Translations under genes and position numbers: made by a program | Assembly: GCA_036401895.1 (NCBI GenBank) | Contig: DASWTW010000562.1 | Location: 1 to 31,603, forward strand | Source: LB3-1 sp036401895 | GTDB taxonomy: Bacteria > Chloroflexota > Chloroflexia > Chloroflexales > Kallotenuaceae | Length of the DNA stretch: 31,603 bases | Direction of reading: 5' to 3' | Shown here: piece by piece, positions 6,852-13,260 of the stretch | How the letters are laid out: the number at the start of each line of letters is the position of its first letter | Position numbering within the stretch: position 1 is the stretch's first letter | The notes under the pieces: generated by a model | Database searches by the model: none | What the model saw: the letters and a program-made list of their open reading frames with translations, nothing else | What the model was told of the DNA's origin: nothing

Positions 6852-8564
6852 ATGAATCGTTTTACACTCGCCCGCCTGGCGATTATTCCCTTGCTCATGC
6901 TCTCGATCCTGCCGCTGTTCTCTACGCCGGCCGTGCGCGCCGCCGACGGCGAGCGCTGCTTTCCCGAGACCGGGCGCTGCATCAGCGGGCGCTTCCGCGA
7001 ATACTGGGAGCAGAACGGCGGCCTCGCGGTCTTTGGCTTCCCGATCGGCCCCGCAATCCAGGAGCGCAACCGCGATACCGGGCAGATCTATCTGACCCAA
7101 TGGTTCCAGCGCAACCGCTTCGAGCTGCACCCCGAAAACAAGCCGCCCTACGATGTGCTGCTCGGACGTCTCGGCGACGATTGGCTTCAGCAGCGCGATG
7201 TCGATTGGCGCAAGGAAGGCCGCGCCACGCCGGAGGCCAGCTGCCTGTACTTCGAGCAGACCGGGCGCAATGTCTGCGATCAGGCCAGCGGACTCGGCTT
7301 CAAGAGCTACTGGCAGAGCCACGGACTGGAATTCGACGGTCGGCGCGGCACGTCGTACGCGGAAAGCCTGGCGCTGTTTGGCCTGCCGCTGACCGAGCCG
7401 CGCATGGAGAATAACAGTAGCGGCGATCGCGTTTTGACCCAATTGTTCGAGCGCGCCCGCTTCGAGTGGCATCCCAACCAGTCCGATCCGAACTTTCGCG
7501 TGCTGCTGGGGCTGCTCGGCAACGAGCTACGCGGGCCGTACTCCGGCCCTGACCTGCCCACCGATGAGCCCTGGGTGCGCACCGGCAATCGGGTTGTGGC
7601 GATCGACGACGGCATTCCGACGATCACACTGCCGCAAAATCCGGCCGGCGGCCCGCCCAACCTGGTCGTCGCGCCAAGCGGCAAGCGTATTGCCTACACC
7701 GAGGCGATCGGCGGGAACACGTCCGAGCAGCGGCTGGTAGTGCTCAACCTCGATAGCGGCATCCGTCGTGAGATTCCGCTTGGCCGTAACGGCCTGGTCT
7801 TCGGCAGCGTTTTCTCGCCCGATAGCGAGCGCCTGGCCTACAGCGTGGTCTTTAGCGATGCGCTCGGACGCCATGAGTTCCGCGTGCTGGATCTGGCCAG
7901 CGGCAATAGCAGCGTGCGCCTGCAAGGATCGTCCGGTCCCATGCCGGTTGTGGTAGCCTGGAATCGCGGCGGTTTGTTCGTCAGAAAGATCCTCTACGCC
8001 TCGGACGCGCCGCCGCAGGGGCTGTTCCTGGTAAATCTCCAATCCAACACGCTCCAGACGGTCTTCGACGGCATTAACTACGGCGCGGAGCCCAGCCCCG
8101 ACGGCCAGAAGATTGCGCTGGTCACCGGCGAGCTGGGGATCGGCAGCCCGCCGCGCACGATGCTCTCGGTGCTGGATCGCGCGACCGGCCGCACCACGAC
8201 GATCGAGGCGCAGGCTCAGCAGTTCGTCGGCAACGTCTCATGGTCGCCGGACGGCAGCCGGCTGGTATATAGCCGCACGCTCGACAACGGCGCGCGCATC
8301 AGCACGATCAATGTCAGCGCGGCCGATGGAACAAACAAGCAGGCGCTGCTCCTCTCGGCCGGCTCGTTCCCCGGCGAAGGGCAGATCCAGGATATCGCCT
8401 GGCGCAACAACCAATCGCTGCTGCTGCTGATCCGTGAAAGCCAGCAGCGAGCGTCGGTCTTTACGGTGTCGCTGGATCGCTTCGATCCGGCCAACGCCCG
8501 CCAGCTACAGGCGTTCCCGCACGAGGGCGAGTTCTTCGACGAGTTCGTGTACCTGCCACGCTAG
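6852..8564 (+). CDS. Exported protein: two disulfide-looped repeats and a TolB-like beta propeller
   Basis: A 570-aa secreted protein. The signal peptide ends around AVRA-ADG (residue 30), and AAGGAGG precedes the ATG. Two related modules follow. Module 1 (about 36-110) begins CFPETGRC and continues with SGRFREYWEQNGGLAVFGFP; module 2 (about 131-225) begins CLYFEQTGRNVC and continues with GLGFKSYWQSHGLE. Each ends in a Q-x-F-x-R-x-RFE-x-HP segment and VLLG-x-LG. The paired Cys (36/43 and 131/142) suggest one disulfide loop per module. Residues about 245-570 are a TolB/PD40-like propeller, with recurring S-P-(D/S)-(G/S)-x-(R/K)-(I/L)-AYS motifs. Binding to polymer or another surface protein is inferred; no enzyme motif is seen. 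It ends at a UUCG hairpin. Confidence 0.8.
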   Translation: MNRFTLARLAIIPLLMLSILPLFSTPAVRAADGERCFPETGRCISGRFREYWEQNGGLAVFGFPIGPAIQERNRDTGQIYLTQWFQRNRFELHPENKPPYDVLLGRLGDDWLQQRDVDWRKEGRATPEASCLYFEQTGRNVCDQASGLGFKSYWQSHGLEFDGRRGTSYAESLALFGLPLTEPRMENNSSGDRVLTQLFERARFEWHPNQSDPNFRVLLGLLGNELRGPYSGPDLPTDEPWVRTGNRVVAIDDGIPTITLPQNPAGGPPNLVVAPSGKRIAYTEAIGGNTSEQRLVVLNLDSGIRREIPLGRNGLVFGSVFSPDSERLAYSVVFSDALGRHEFRVLDLASGNSSVRLQGSSGPMPVVVAWNRGGLFVRKILYASDAPPQGLFLVNLQSNTLQTVFDGINYGAEPSPDGQKIALVTGELGIGSPPRTMLSVLDRATGRTTTIEAQAQQFVGNVSWSPDGSRLVYSRTLDNGARISTINVSAADGTNKQALLLSAGSFPGEGQIQDIAWRNNQSLLLLIRESQQRASVFTVSLDRFDPANARQLQAFPHEGEFFDEFVYLPR

Positions 8565-8583
8565 CATCCTGACGTCTACGCTC

Positions 8584-8607
8584 AGAGGGCGACTTCGGTC
8601 GTCCTCT
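8584..8607 (+). terminator. Hairpin with UUCG tetraloop after the propeller gene
   Basis: AGAGGGCGAC-TTCG-GTCGTCCTCT forms a 10-bp stem with one G.U pair closed by C(UUCG)G, a very stable RNA tetraloop, 19 nt past the stop. The following tract is TGCTGCTTCC, only moderately U-rich. Confidence 0.7.
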
Positions 8608-8660
8608 TGCTGCTTCCGTGGAACTAGCACGAGATGCAACCAAGTTGTCAGGTTTGGCGA

Positions 8661-8689
8661 TCGAGAGCGGCGCCCACTTATGGTATCCT
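8661..8689 (+). promoter_or_regulatory. Putative promoter of the serine hydrolase gene
   Basis: TCGAGA (8661-8666, 4/6 to TTGACA), a 17-nt spacer and an extended -10 TGGTATCCT (8681-8689) lie about 57 bp upstream of the chosen GTG start. Confidence 0.45.
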
Positions 8690-8745
8690 GGCACACAACG
8701 GCGTACCATTTCCCTGCCATCGTCCGACCATCCAAGGAGTGTTCT

Positions 8746-10476
8746 GTGCGTTCGTTTCTCCCCATGAGCGCGTGCGTTCTCGCCTTAGCGCTGATCGTTC
8801 CTCCGGCCAGCACGGCAGCTCCAACTCTTCCGATCGCGCCATCCTCGGGCGCACCGGCGACTCCTGCGCTCTCGGTCGCGCCTTTGTCTCATAGTGCCAC
8901 TCCGGCGCTCCCAATCGCCACGTCGGATGTGGCAGCCGCGCCAGGTTTCGCGGTCGCGCCCTCGCCGGATGTAGCCATACGCTGGGCCGCCGACGATGCG
9001 CCGATCGCGAACGGCGATGTCAGCCAGAGCTGGACCTGGGGACCGCAGATCTTTCGCAGCGCTCAGGAGCCATACACCGAAGCTCCCGGCGGCAACCGCA
9101 GCGTCTGGTATCTCGACAAAGCGCGCATGGAGATCACCAATCCCGCTGCCGATCCTGAGGCAAGCTGGTTTGTGACCTCGGGACTGCTGGTGCGTGAGCT
9201 GATCAGCGGCCAGGTCCAGATGGGCGATGCCGCCTATGAGAGCCGATCGCCAGCCGAGGTGCCGGTCGCCGGCGATCTTGAGGCGCCGCTCGACCAGGCG
9301 ATTACCTATGCCGATCTCAAGCCGCTGGCCTCGCTCGACAATGATCGACGCGCCGCTGTGCGCACCGAGTTCGACACGCTGGTCGACGAAACGATCGGTA
9401 AGGGCGGCGTGGTGCAGCAAGATCTGCGCTTCCACCAGTACGAGGTTCATCTAGGCACTTATGACGAGGTGCTGGGCCATAACATCCCCCACGTTTTTAC
9501 CGAGGCGCTTAGCTCTGAGCAGCTGCTCTACGTTGCCGGCCGGCCGATCACCGAGCCGTACTGGACGATTGTTCAGATCAACCACGAGCCGAAAGACGTG
9601 CTGGTGCAGGCCTTTGAACGCCGCGTGTTGACCTTTACGCCGTCTAATCCCGAGGGCTGGCGCGTGGAGTGGGGCAACGTCGGGCGGCAGTACGCGCAGT
9701 GGCGCTACGGCGTGGCCGAGGATGGCGCGGCCTTCGATCCCAGCAGCGCGCTCGACGACAGATCTACGATCCGCAAGCTGGAAGAGCTATCACCCGAGGC
9801 CGCGCGGATCGCGTTGCAGCGCAAAGGGCTGGTTGGGGCGGCGGTGCTGAATATTACAACCGGCGAGCTGTACAGCATCACCGGCACGCGCGCGTTTCCG
9901 ATGTACAGCACGGCCAAAGTGCCGATCATGATCGGTGTGCTCAACAAAGCTATTCGTGAGAAGCGCGGCGTTGCGAGCTGGGAAGACGGCCTGCTGCGCG
10001 CGATGATCCAGCGCAGCGATAACGACGCCGCTACCAGGCTGATCGTTCATATCGGCGGCGCAGCGGTGCTCAATCGTTACCTGCGCGGCATTGGGATCAG
10101 CAACACGCAGATCAATACCGACAACTGGGGCGACAGCACAACTACTCCGCAGGATATGGCCCGGCTGATGGCTAAGCTGGCCAACTGCACGATCTTGAAC
10201 GCCACGTTTTGTCACTATGCGCTGGAGCTGATGCGAAATGTCACGCCGGGGCAGCGCTGGGGCATCAGCGCGGGCGTTCCCGGCGGCGTGTCGGTGGCAG
10301 TCAAGAACGGCTGGTATCCAGAGTCCGAGGGCTGGACGATCAACTCGGTGGGCTATATCAAGGGCAATCGCAAGCGCTACACGATCGCGGTCTATACGCG
10401 GCCCAACCAGAGTATGCGCTACGGCATCGACACGATCGAGGCGATCTCGGCGCAGATCTACCCGGCGCTTCCTTAG
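8746..10476 (+). CDS. Exported class A beta-lactamase-like serine hydrolase with Chloroflexota-type N-terminal module
   Basis: I start this 576-aa protein at GTG 8746: AAGGAG lies 6 nt upstream and the product begins with a signal peptide (MRSFLPMSACVLALALIVPP). An Ala/Pro-rich linker (about 24-75) leads to a module at about 78-322 that ends in ERRVLTFTPSNPEGW and GNVGRQYAQWRYG, a segment recurrent in extracellular Chloroflexota proteins. Residues about 345-576 are a class A beta-lactamase-type domain with S388-T-A-K391, S424-D-N426 and K520-N-G522. No Glu occurs between the SDN motif and TTTPQDM (465-471), so the deacylating Glu166 equivalent is not visible. It may therefore be a peptidoglycan-acting or other acyl hydrolase, or a penicillin-binding pseudo-lactamase, rather than a true beta-lactamase. 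Confidence 0.83.
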   Translation: MRSFLPMSACVLALALIVPPASTAAPTLPIAPSSGAPATPALSVAPLSHSATPALPIATSDVAAAPGFAVAPSPDVAIRWAADDAPIANGDVSQSWTWGPQIFRSAQEPYTEAPGGNRSVWYLDKARMEITNPAADPEASWFVTSGLLVRELISGQVQMGDAAYESRSPAEVPVAGDLEAPLDQAITYADLKPLASLDNDRRAAVRTEFDTLVDETIGKGGVVQQDLRFHQYEVHLGTYDEVLGHNIPHVFTEALSSEQLLYVAGRPITEPYWTIVQINHEPKDVLVQAFERRVLTFTPSNPEGWRVEWGNVGRQYAQWRYGVAEDGAAFDPSSALDDRSTIRKLEELSPEAARIALQRKGLVGAAVLNITTGELYSITGTRAFPMYSTAKVPIMIGVLNKAIREKRGVASWEDGLLRAMIQRSDNDAATRLIVHIGGAAVLNRYLRGIGISNTQINTDNWGDSTTTPQDMARLMAKLANCTILNATFCHYALELMRNVTPGQRWGISAGVPGGVSVAVKNGWYPESEGWTINSVGYIKGNRKRYTIAVYTRPNQSMRYGIDTIEAISAQIYPALP

Positions 10477-10563
10477 CCGGCAGTAGCAGCGCCGCTCAGT
10501 CTGGCGCTCTGCTCGGGCTTCGGGTAAGATGAGCGGGTAATCAACACCACGGAGCAGAGCATT

Positions 10564-10752
10564 ATGGTCGTCAAAGTCCGTCTGGGCGAAGTCATTCCAG
10601 CGCACATGCAAGAAGCACATCGCGAGCATATCATCGCTTTTCTGGAGCAGGAAGGCATCCCGATCCACGCCGACGATCTTGGCGCAACCGCGATCAGTGA
10701 GCGACAGGTCAAAGAGCTGCTGGAAGAGCTGGCTGAAGGTATCGATGAGTAG
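10564..10752 (+). CDS. Small conserved-looking hypothetical protein (62 aa)
   Basis: I do not recognise this family. The 62-aa acidic protein has the pattern of a compact alpha/beta domain: a short strand (VVKVRLGEV), a helix around residues 15-28, and a charged helix ending EELLEELAEGIDE. GGAG at 10551-10554 is spaced 9 nt from the ATG, and a TAAGAT -10-like hexamer sits at 10525-10530. It has no signal peptide or Cys. It lies alone between the serine hydrolase and the convergent hutH, and its stop is followed six bases later by a perfect hairpin, which supports it as a real transcription unit. Confidence 0.6.
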   Translation: MVVKVRLGEVIPAHMQEAHREHIIAFLEQEGIPIHADDLGATAISERQVKELLEELAEGIDE

Positions 10753-10757
10753 GGGCA

Positions 10758-10782
10758 GGTGAGGGAAGATCAGGCCCTCACC
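10758..10782 (+). terminator. Hairpin after the 62-aa gene
   Basis: GGTGAGGG (10758-10765) and CCCTCACC (10775-10782) form a perfect 8-bp stem with a 9-nt loop, starting six bases after the stop. It has no U-tract. Confidence 0.45.
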
Positions 10783-10797
10783 CCGTCGCTACGCAAC

Positions 10798-10898
10798 TCC
10801 CCTCTCCCGTTGCGACAGGCGAGGGGAATAACGGTACTCCCTTGTTCCCTTGTTCCTTCGTTTGTTCCTTTGTTCAGTTCTAGGTTCTTGGTTCTTCG
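10798..10898. repeat. Second hairpin and pyrimidine-rich tandem repeat between convergent genes
   Basis: TCCCCTC (10798-10804) pairs with GAGGGGA (10821-10827). From about 10841 to 10898 follow degenerate copies of TTGTTCC and GGTTCTT, giving a strand-asymmetric pyrimidine tract that ends at the hutH stop. No coding frame is supported. It looks like an intergenic repeat of the genome and may stop transcription of hutH. Confidence 0.5.
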
Positions 10899-10899
10899 C

Positions 10900-12522
10900 C
10901 TACCCCAGCGCCGCCTCGACTGCGTTGCACAGCTCACCACGCGCGACCAGCTGTCGCACCGCTTCCATATACGGATAGAGCACAACATCACATTCCAGGA
11001 ACGGCACGTGCTGCCGGATCAGATCGTAGGCGGCGGCGGTGCCACGGCCCAGCTTCAGGCCATCGCGCAGATGCTCAGGGTAAAGCTGCCGCCGCAGGTC
11101 GATCGCCTGACACGCCGCCAGCGCCTCGCACGCTACGATCGTCTGGAGATTGTGCAGCACGGCGTGAGCCTGACGCGCGGCGGTTGCGCCCATGCTGTTG
11201 TGATCTTCCTGTCCTGCCGAGGTCGGGATCGTGTCGGCGCTGGCGGGATGCGACAGGACTTTGTTCTCGGAGGCCAGCGCGGCGGCTGTGTACTGTACCA
11301 GCATCAGCCCGGAGTTGAGACCGCCGTGCTCGATCAGAAACGGCGGTAGCAGGCCGCCATGCCGCGCCGGATCGAGCAGTCGCGCCAGCCGTCGCTCGGA
11401 GATATTGCCCAGCTCGGTCAGGCCCAGCGTGAGATAATCCAGCGCCAGCGCCAGTGGCTCGCCGTGGAAATTGCCGCCTGAGAGCGCCTCGACATTGCCC
11501 TCATCGTCGATAAATATCAATGGATTATCGGTAGCACTGTTTAGCTCGATCTCGATCGCCCAGCGCGCATAAAACGCACTATCGCGAACCGCTCCGTGGA
11601 CCTGCGGCGTGCAGCGCAGCGAGTAGGCATCTTGAACCTTCCAGCCCGCCGGCCGCAGATCTGGCGGCAGGGTCGCAGTGTTCTGCTTAGCTCGCTGCTG
11701 GCCGCCTTCCGCGCCCCAGAGAAACGTACTGCCGTCGAGCACGCGCCGCAAAAACGCCGCACACTCGATCTGTCGCGGATGCGGGCGGGCAGCATGGATA
11801 CGCGGATCGAGCGCTATCGGCACGCCGGCCATCGCCTCGAACGAGAGCGCCGCCGCAATATCAGCGGTGCGGCAGAGCATCTCGGCGTCGTGGGTGATCA
11901 GCGCGCCCAGGCCGGCCATCAGCGCCGTGCCGTTGGTGAGCGCCAGACCTTCCTTAGCCTGGAGTGTGAGCGGCTCCAGCCCGACCTGCGCCAGCGCCTC
12001 TGCTCCCGTCATACGTACGCCGTCGATGTGCGCCTCGCCCATGCCGATCAGCACCAGCGCGATATGCGCCAGCGGCGCGAGATCACCGGATGAGCCCATC
12101 GAGCCCTGGCTGGGAACCACCGGGATCACATCGCGGCGCACCAGCTCAAGCAGTCGATCGACCACCAGCGGGCGGATGCCGGAGACGCCTTTGACTAGTG
12201 TGTTGGCCCGAACTAACATCATCGCGCGTACAACCTCGGGATCGAGCAGCGGCCCGGTACCGACCGCGTGGCTCATCACGATGTTGCGCTGAAGCAGCTC
12301 AACCATATCGGCGGGGATCACGCGGTCCTGAAACTTGCCGAAGCCGGTCGTAATCCCGTAGATCACCGCGCCTTCGGCCACAAATCGCTCGACCGCCTCA
12401 CGCGATCGGCGCATCCGACTATAGGCGGCCTCGGCGATCTCGATGCGCGACTGTTTATCGCGCGCAGCCGTAACCAGCGCCTCAATCGTCAACTGCTCGC
12501 CGTCGAGCACTATTGTTTGCAT
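10900..12522 (-). CDS. hutH: Histidine ammonia-lyase (MIO from Ser-Ser-Gly)
   Basis: A cytoplasmic MIO-dependent lyase of 540 aa that removes ammonia from L-histidine to give urocanate. AAGGAG six bases before the ATG at 12522 fixes the start; an open extension upstream is not used. The order of motifs matches HutH: Y55-GITTGFG, the histidine-type SH pair at 84-85, the MIO loop at 141-150, DAYSLRCTPQ, and TIPTSAGQEDH near the C-terminus. The MIO triad is S144-S145-G146 (codons TCA TCC GGT) in place of Ala-Ser-Gly. No hutU, hutI or hutG is nearby. The gene starts 38 bp after the stop of the minus-strand membrane protein and may be cotranscribed with it. Phenylalanine or tyrosine lyase is the alternative; the SH pair and the SAGQEDH segment favour histidine. 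Confidence 0.9.
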   Translation of the reverse strand: MQTIVLDGEQLTIEALVTAARDKQSRIEIAEAAYSRMRRSREAVERFVAEGAVIYGITTGFGKFQDRVIPADMVELLQRNIVMSHAVGTGPLLDPEVVRAMMLVRANTLVKGVSGIRPLVVDRLLELVRRDVIPVVPSQGSMGSSGDLAPLAHIALVLIGMGEAHIDGVRMTGAEALAQVGLEPLTLQAKEGLALTNGTALMAGLGALITHDAEMLCRTADIAAALSFEAMAGVPIALDPRIHAARPHPRQIECAAFLRRVLDGSTFLWGAEGGQQRAKQNTATLPPDLRPAGWKVQDAYSLRCTPQVHGAVRDSAFYARWAIEIELNSATDNPLIFIDDEGNVEALSGGNFHGEPLALALDYLTLGLTELGNISERRLARLLDPARHGGLLPPFLIEHGGLNSGLMLVQYTAAALASENKVLSHPASADTIPTSAGQEDHNSMGATAARQAHAVLHNLQTIVACEALAACQAIDLRRQLYPEHLRDGLKLGRGTAAAYDLIRQHVPFLECDVVLYPYMEAVRQLVARGELCNAVEAALG

Positions 12523-12560
12523 ACGAAACTCCTTGGAAGGGGATTGAGTCAGTGGCAGAT

Positions 12561-13130
12561 TTATGTCCTCTGCGGACGCCGCATCAGCCAGCGCCAGAGA
12601 GCAACTAACACGCCTACGGCCAGCAGAAGAAAACTGCCGTTGACGAAGAGCCATTTTACCAGCGTCAGCACCGGCGCAAGCAGATCCACTACCGGAGTAC
12701 GCGCCGGATAACGTGCCATGACCAGCGAGGTCGCAAGATTTTCGCCGTAGTCGAACAGTGCGCCCAGGACCGGGCTGAGATTGGCGTAGCGCCACGGACT
12801 GCCAGGCGCAAACGCTCTGCCATAGACCCAGCTGAGCGCCGTGCTCAGAAAACCAGTGTACACCAGCGGCCAGATCACATCAAACGTGAAGCGCGCCCGA
12901 ATATACGCTGCTCGGCCTTCCGCGCCGTACAGCTCTGCTATGCGATACAAATCATCGCGAGAATACATCAACGAGCTGTCAGGCGATTCGTCCACGCCTG
13001 TGTTTTGTCGCGCACGAGCCGCCTGAGAAGGCAAAACCAGGACCAGAAACAGCACGAACAGCGCAATCGCCGCTAGAGCAACCCAGCCGGTCGATCGACG
13101 GTAGAGCCAGGCCGAGAGTTGTGTTGCCAT
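12561..13130 (-). CDS. Four-helix membrane protein of unknown function
   Basis: I do not recognise this 189-aa family. Predicted membrane segments lie at about 17-38, 86-106, 120-140 and 155-182. Between the first and second is a polar loop of about 45 residues rich in charged and aromatic residues (YSRDDLYRIAELYG). The C-terminus is basic (RRPQRT). The ATG at 13130 has AGGA at 7 nt; a GTG two codons upstream is too close to that site. It diverges from uvrA and lies directly upstream of hutH, which could make it a partner of histidine or urocanate handling, but nothing in its sequence shows a transporter motif. Confidence 0.7.
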   Translation of the reverse strand: MATQLSAWLYRRSTGWVALAAIALFVLFLVLVLPSQAARARQNTGVDESPDSSLMYSRDDLYRIAELYGAEGRAAYIRARFTFDVIWPLVYTGFLSTALSWVYGRAFAPGSPWRYANLSPVLGALFDYGENLATSLVMARYPARTPVVDLLAPVLTLVKWLFVNGSFLLLAVGVLVALWRWLMRRPQRT

Positions 13131-13194
13131 GAACACGTCCTGTCTGGGAATAAAACTTCAGCCGCCACTGATCGGCTGCGGGCCTCAGCAGGTC

Positions 13195-13203
13195 TGCTAT
13201 AAT
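13195..13203 (+). promoter_or_regulatory. Extended -10 promoter of uvrA
   Basis: TGCTATAAT is a full extended -10 match. The start of transcription would be about 13210, giving a 50-nt leader. No -35 match is visible. I saw no LexA-type palindrome around it. Confidence 0.55.
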
Positions 13204-13260
13204 GCATTCCCGTGCGACATGGTACGCGCCGAGAGCCTTGATTATAAGCCAGGATCGAGA

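Noticed and set aside
8746..10476. Antibiotic-resistance beta-lactamase
   Set aside because: Fold motifs are present but the deacylating Glu is not visible, and the module lies behind a typical surface domain.
10453..10510. Terminator after the serine hydrolase (AGCGCC/GGCGCT, 10488-10508)
   Set aside because: The stem is only 6 bp with a 9-nt loop and no U-tract, too weak to call.
13129..13260. Upstream start for UvrA
   Set aside because: It would place the promoter inside the gene, and the ATG at 13261 has a Shine-Dalgarno close to the conserved N-terminus.
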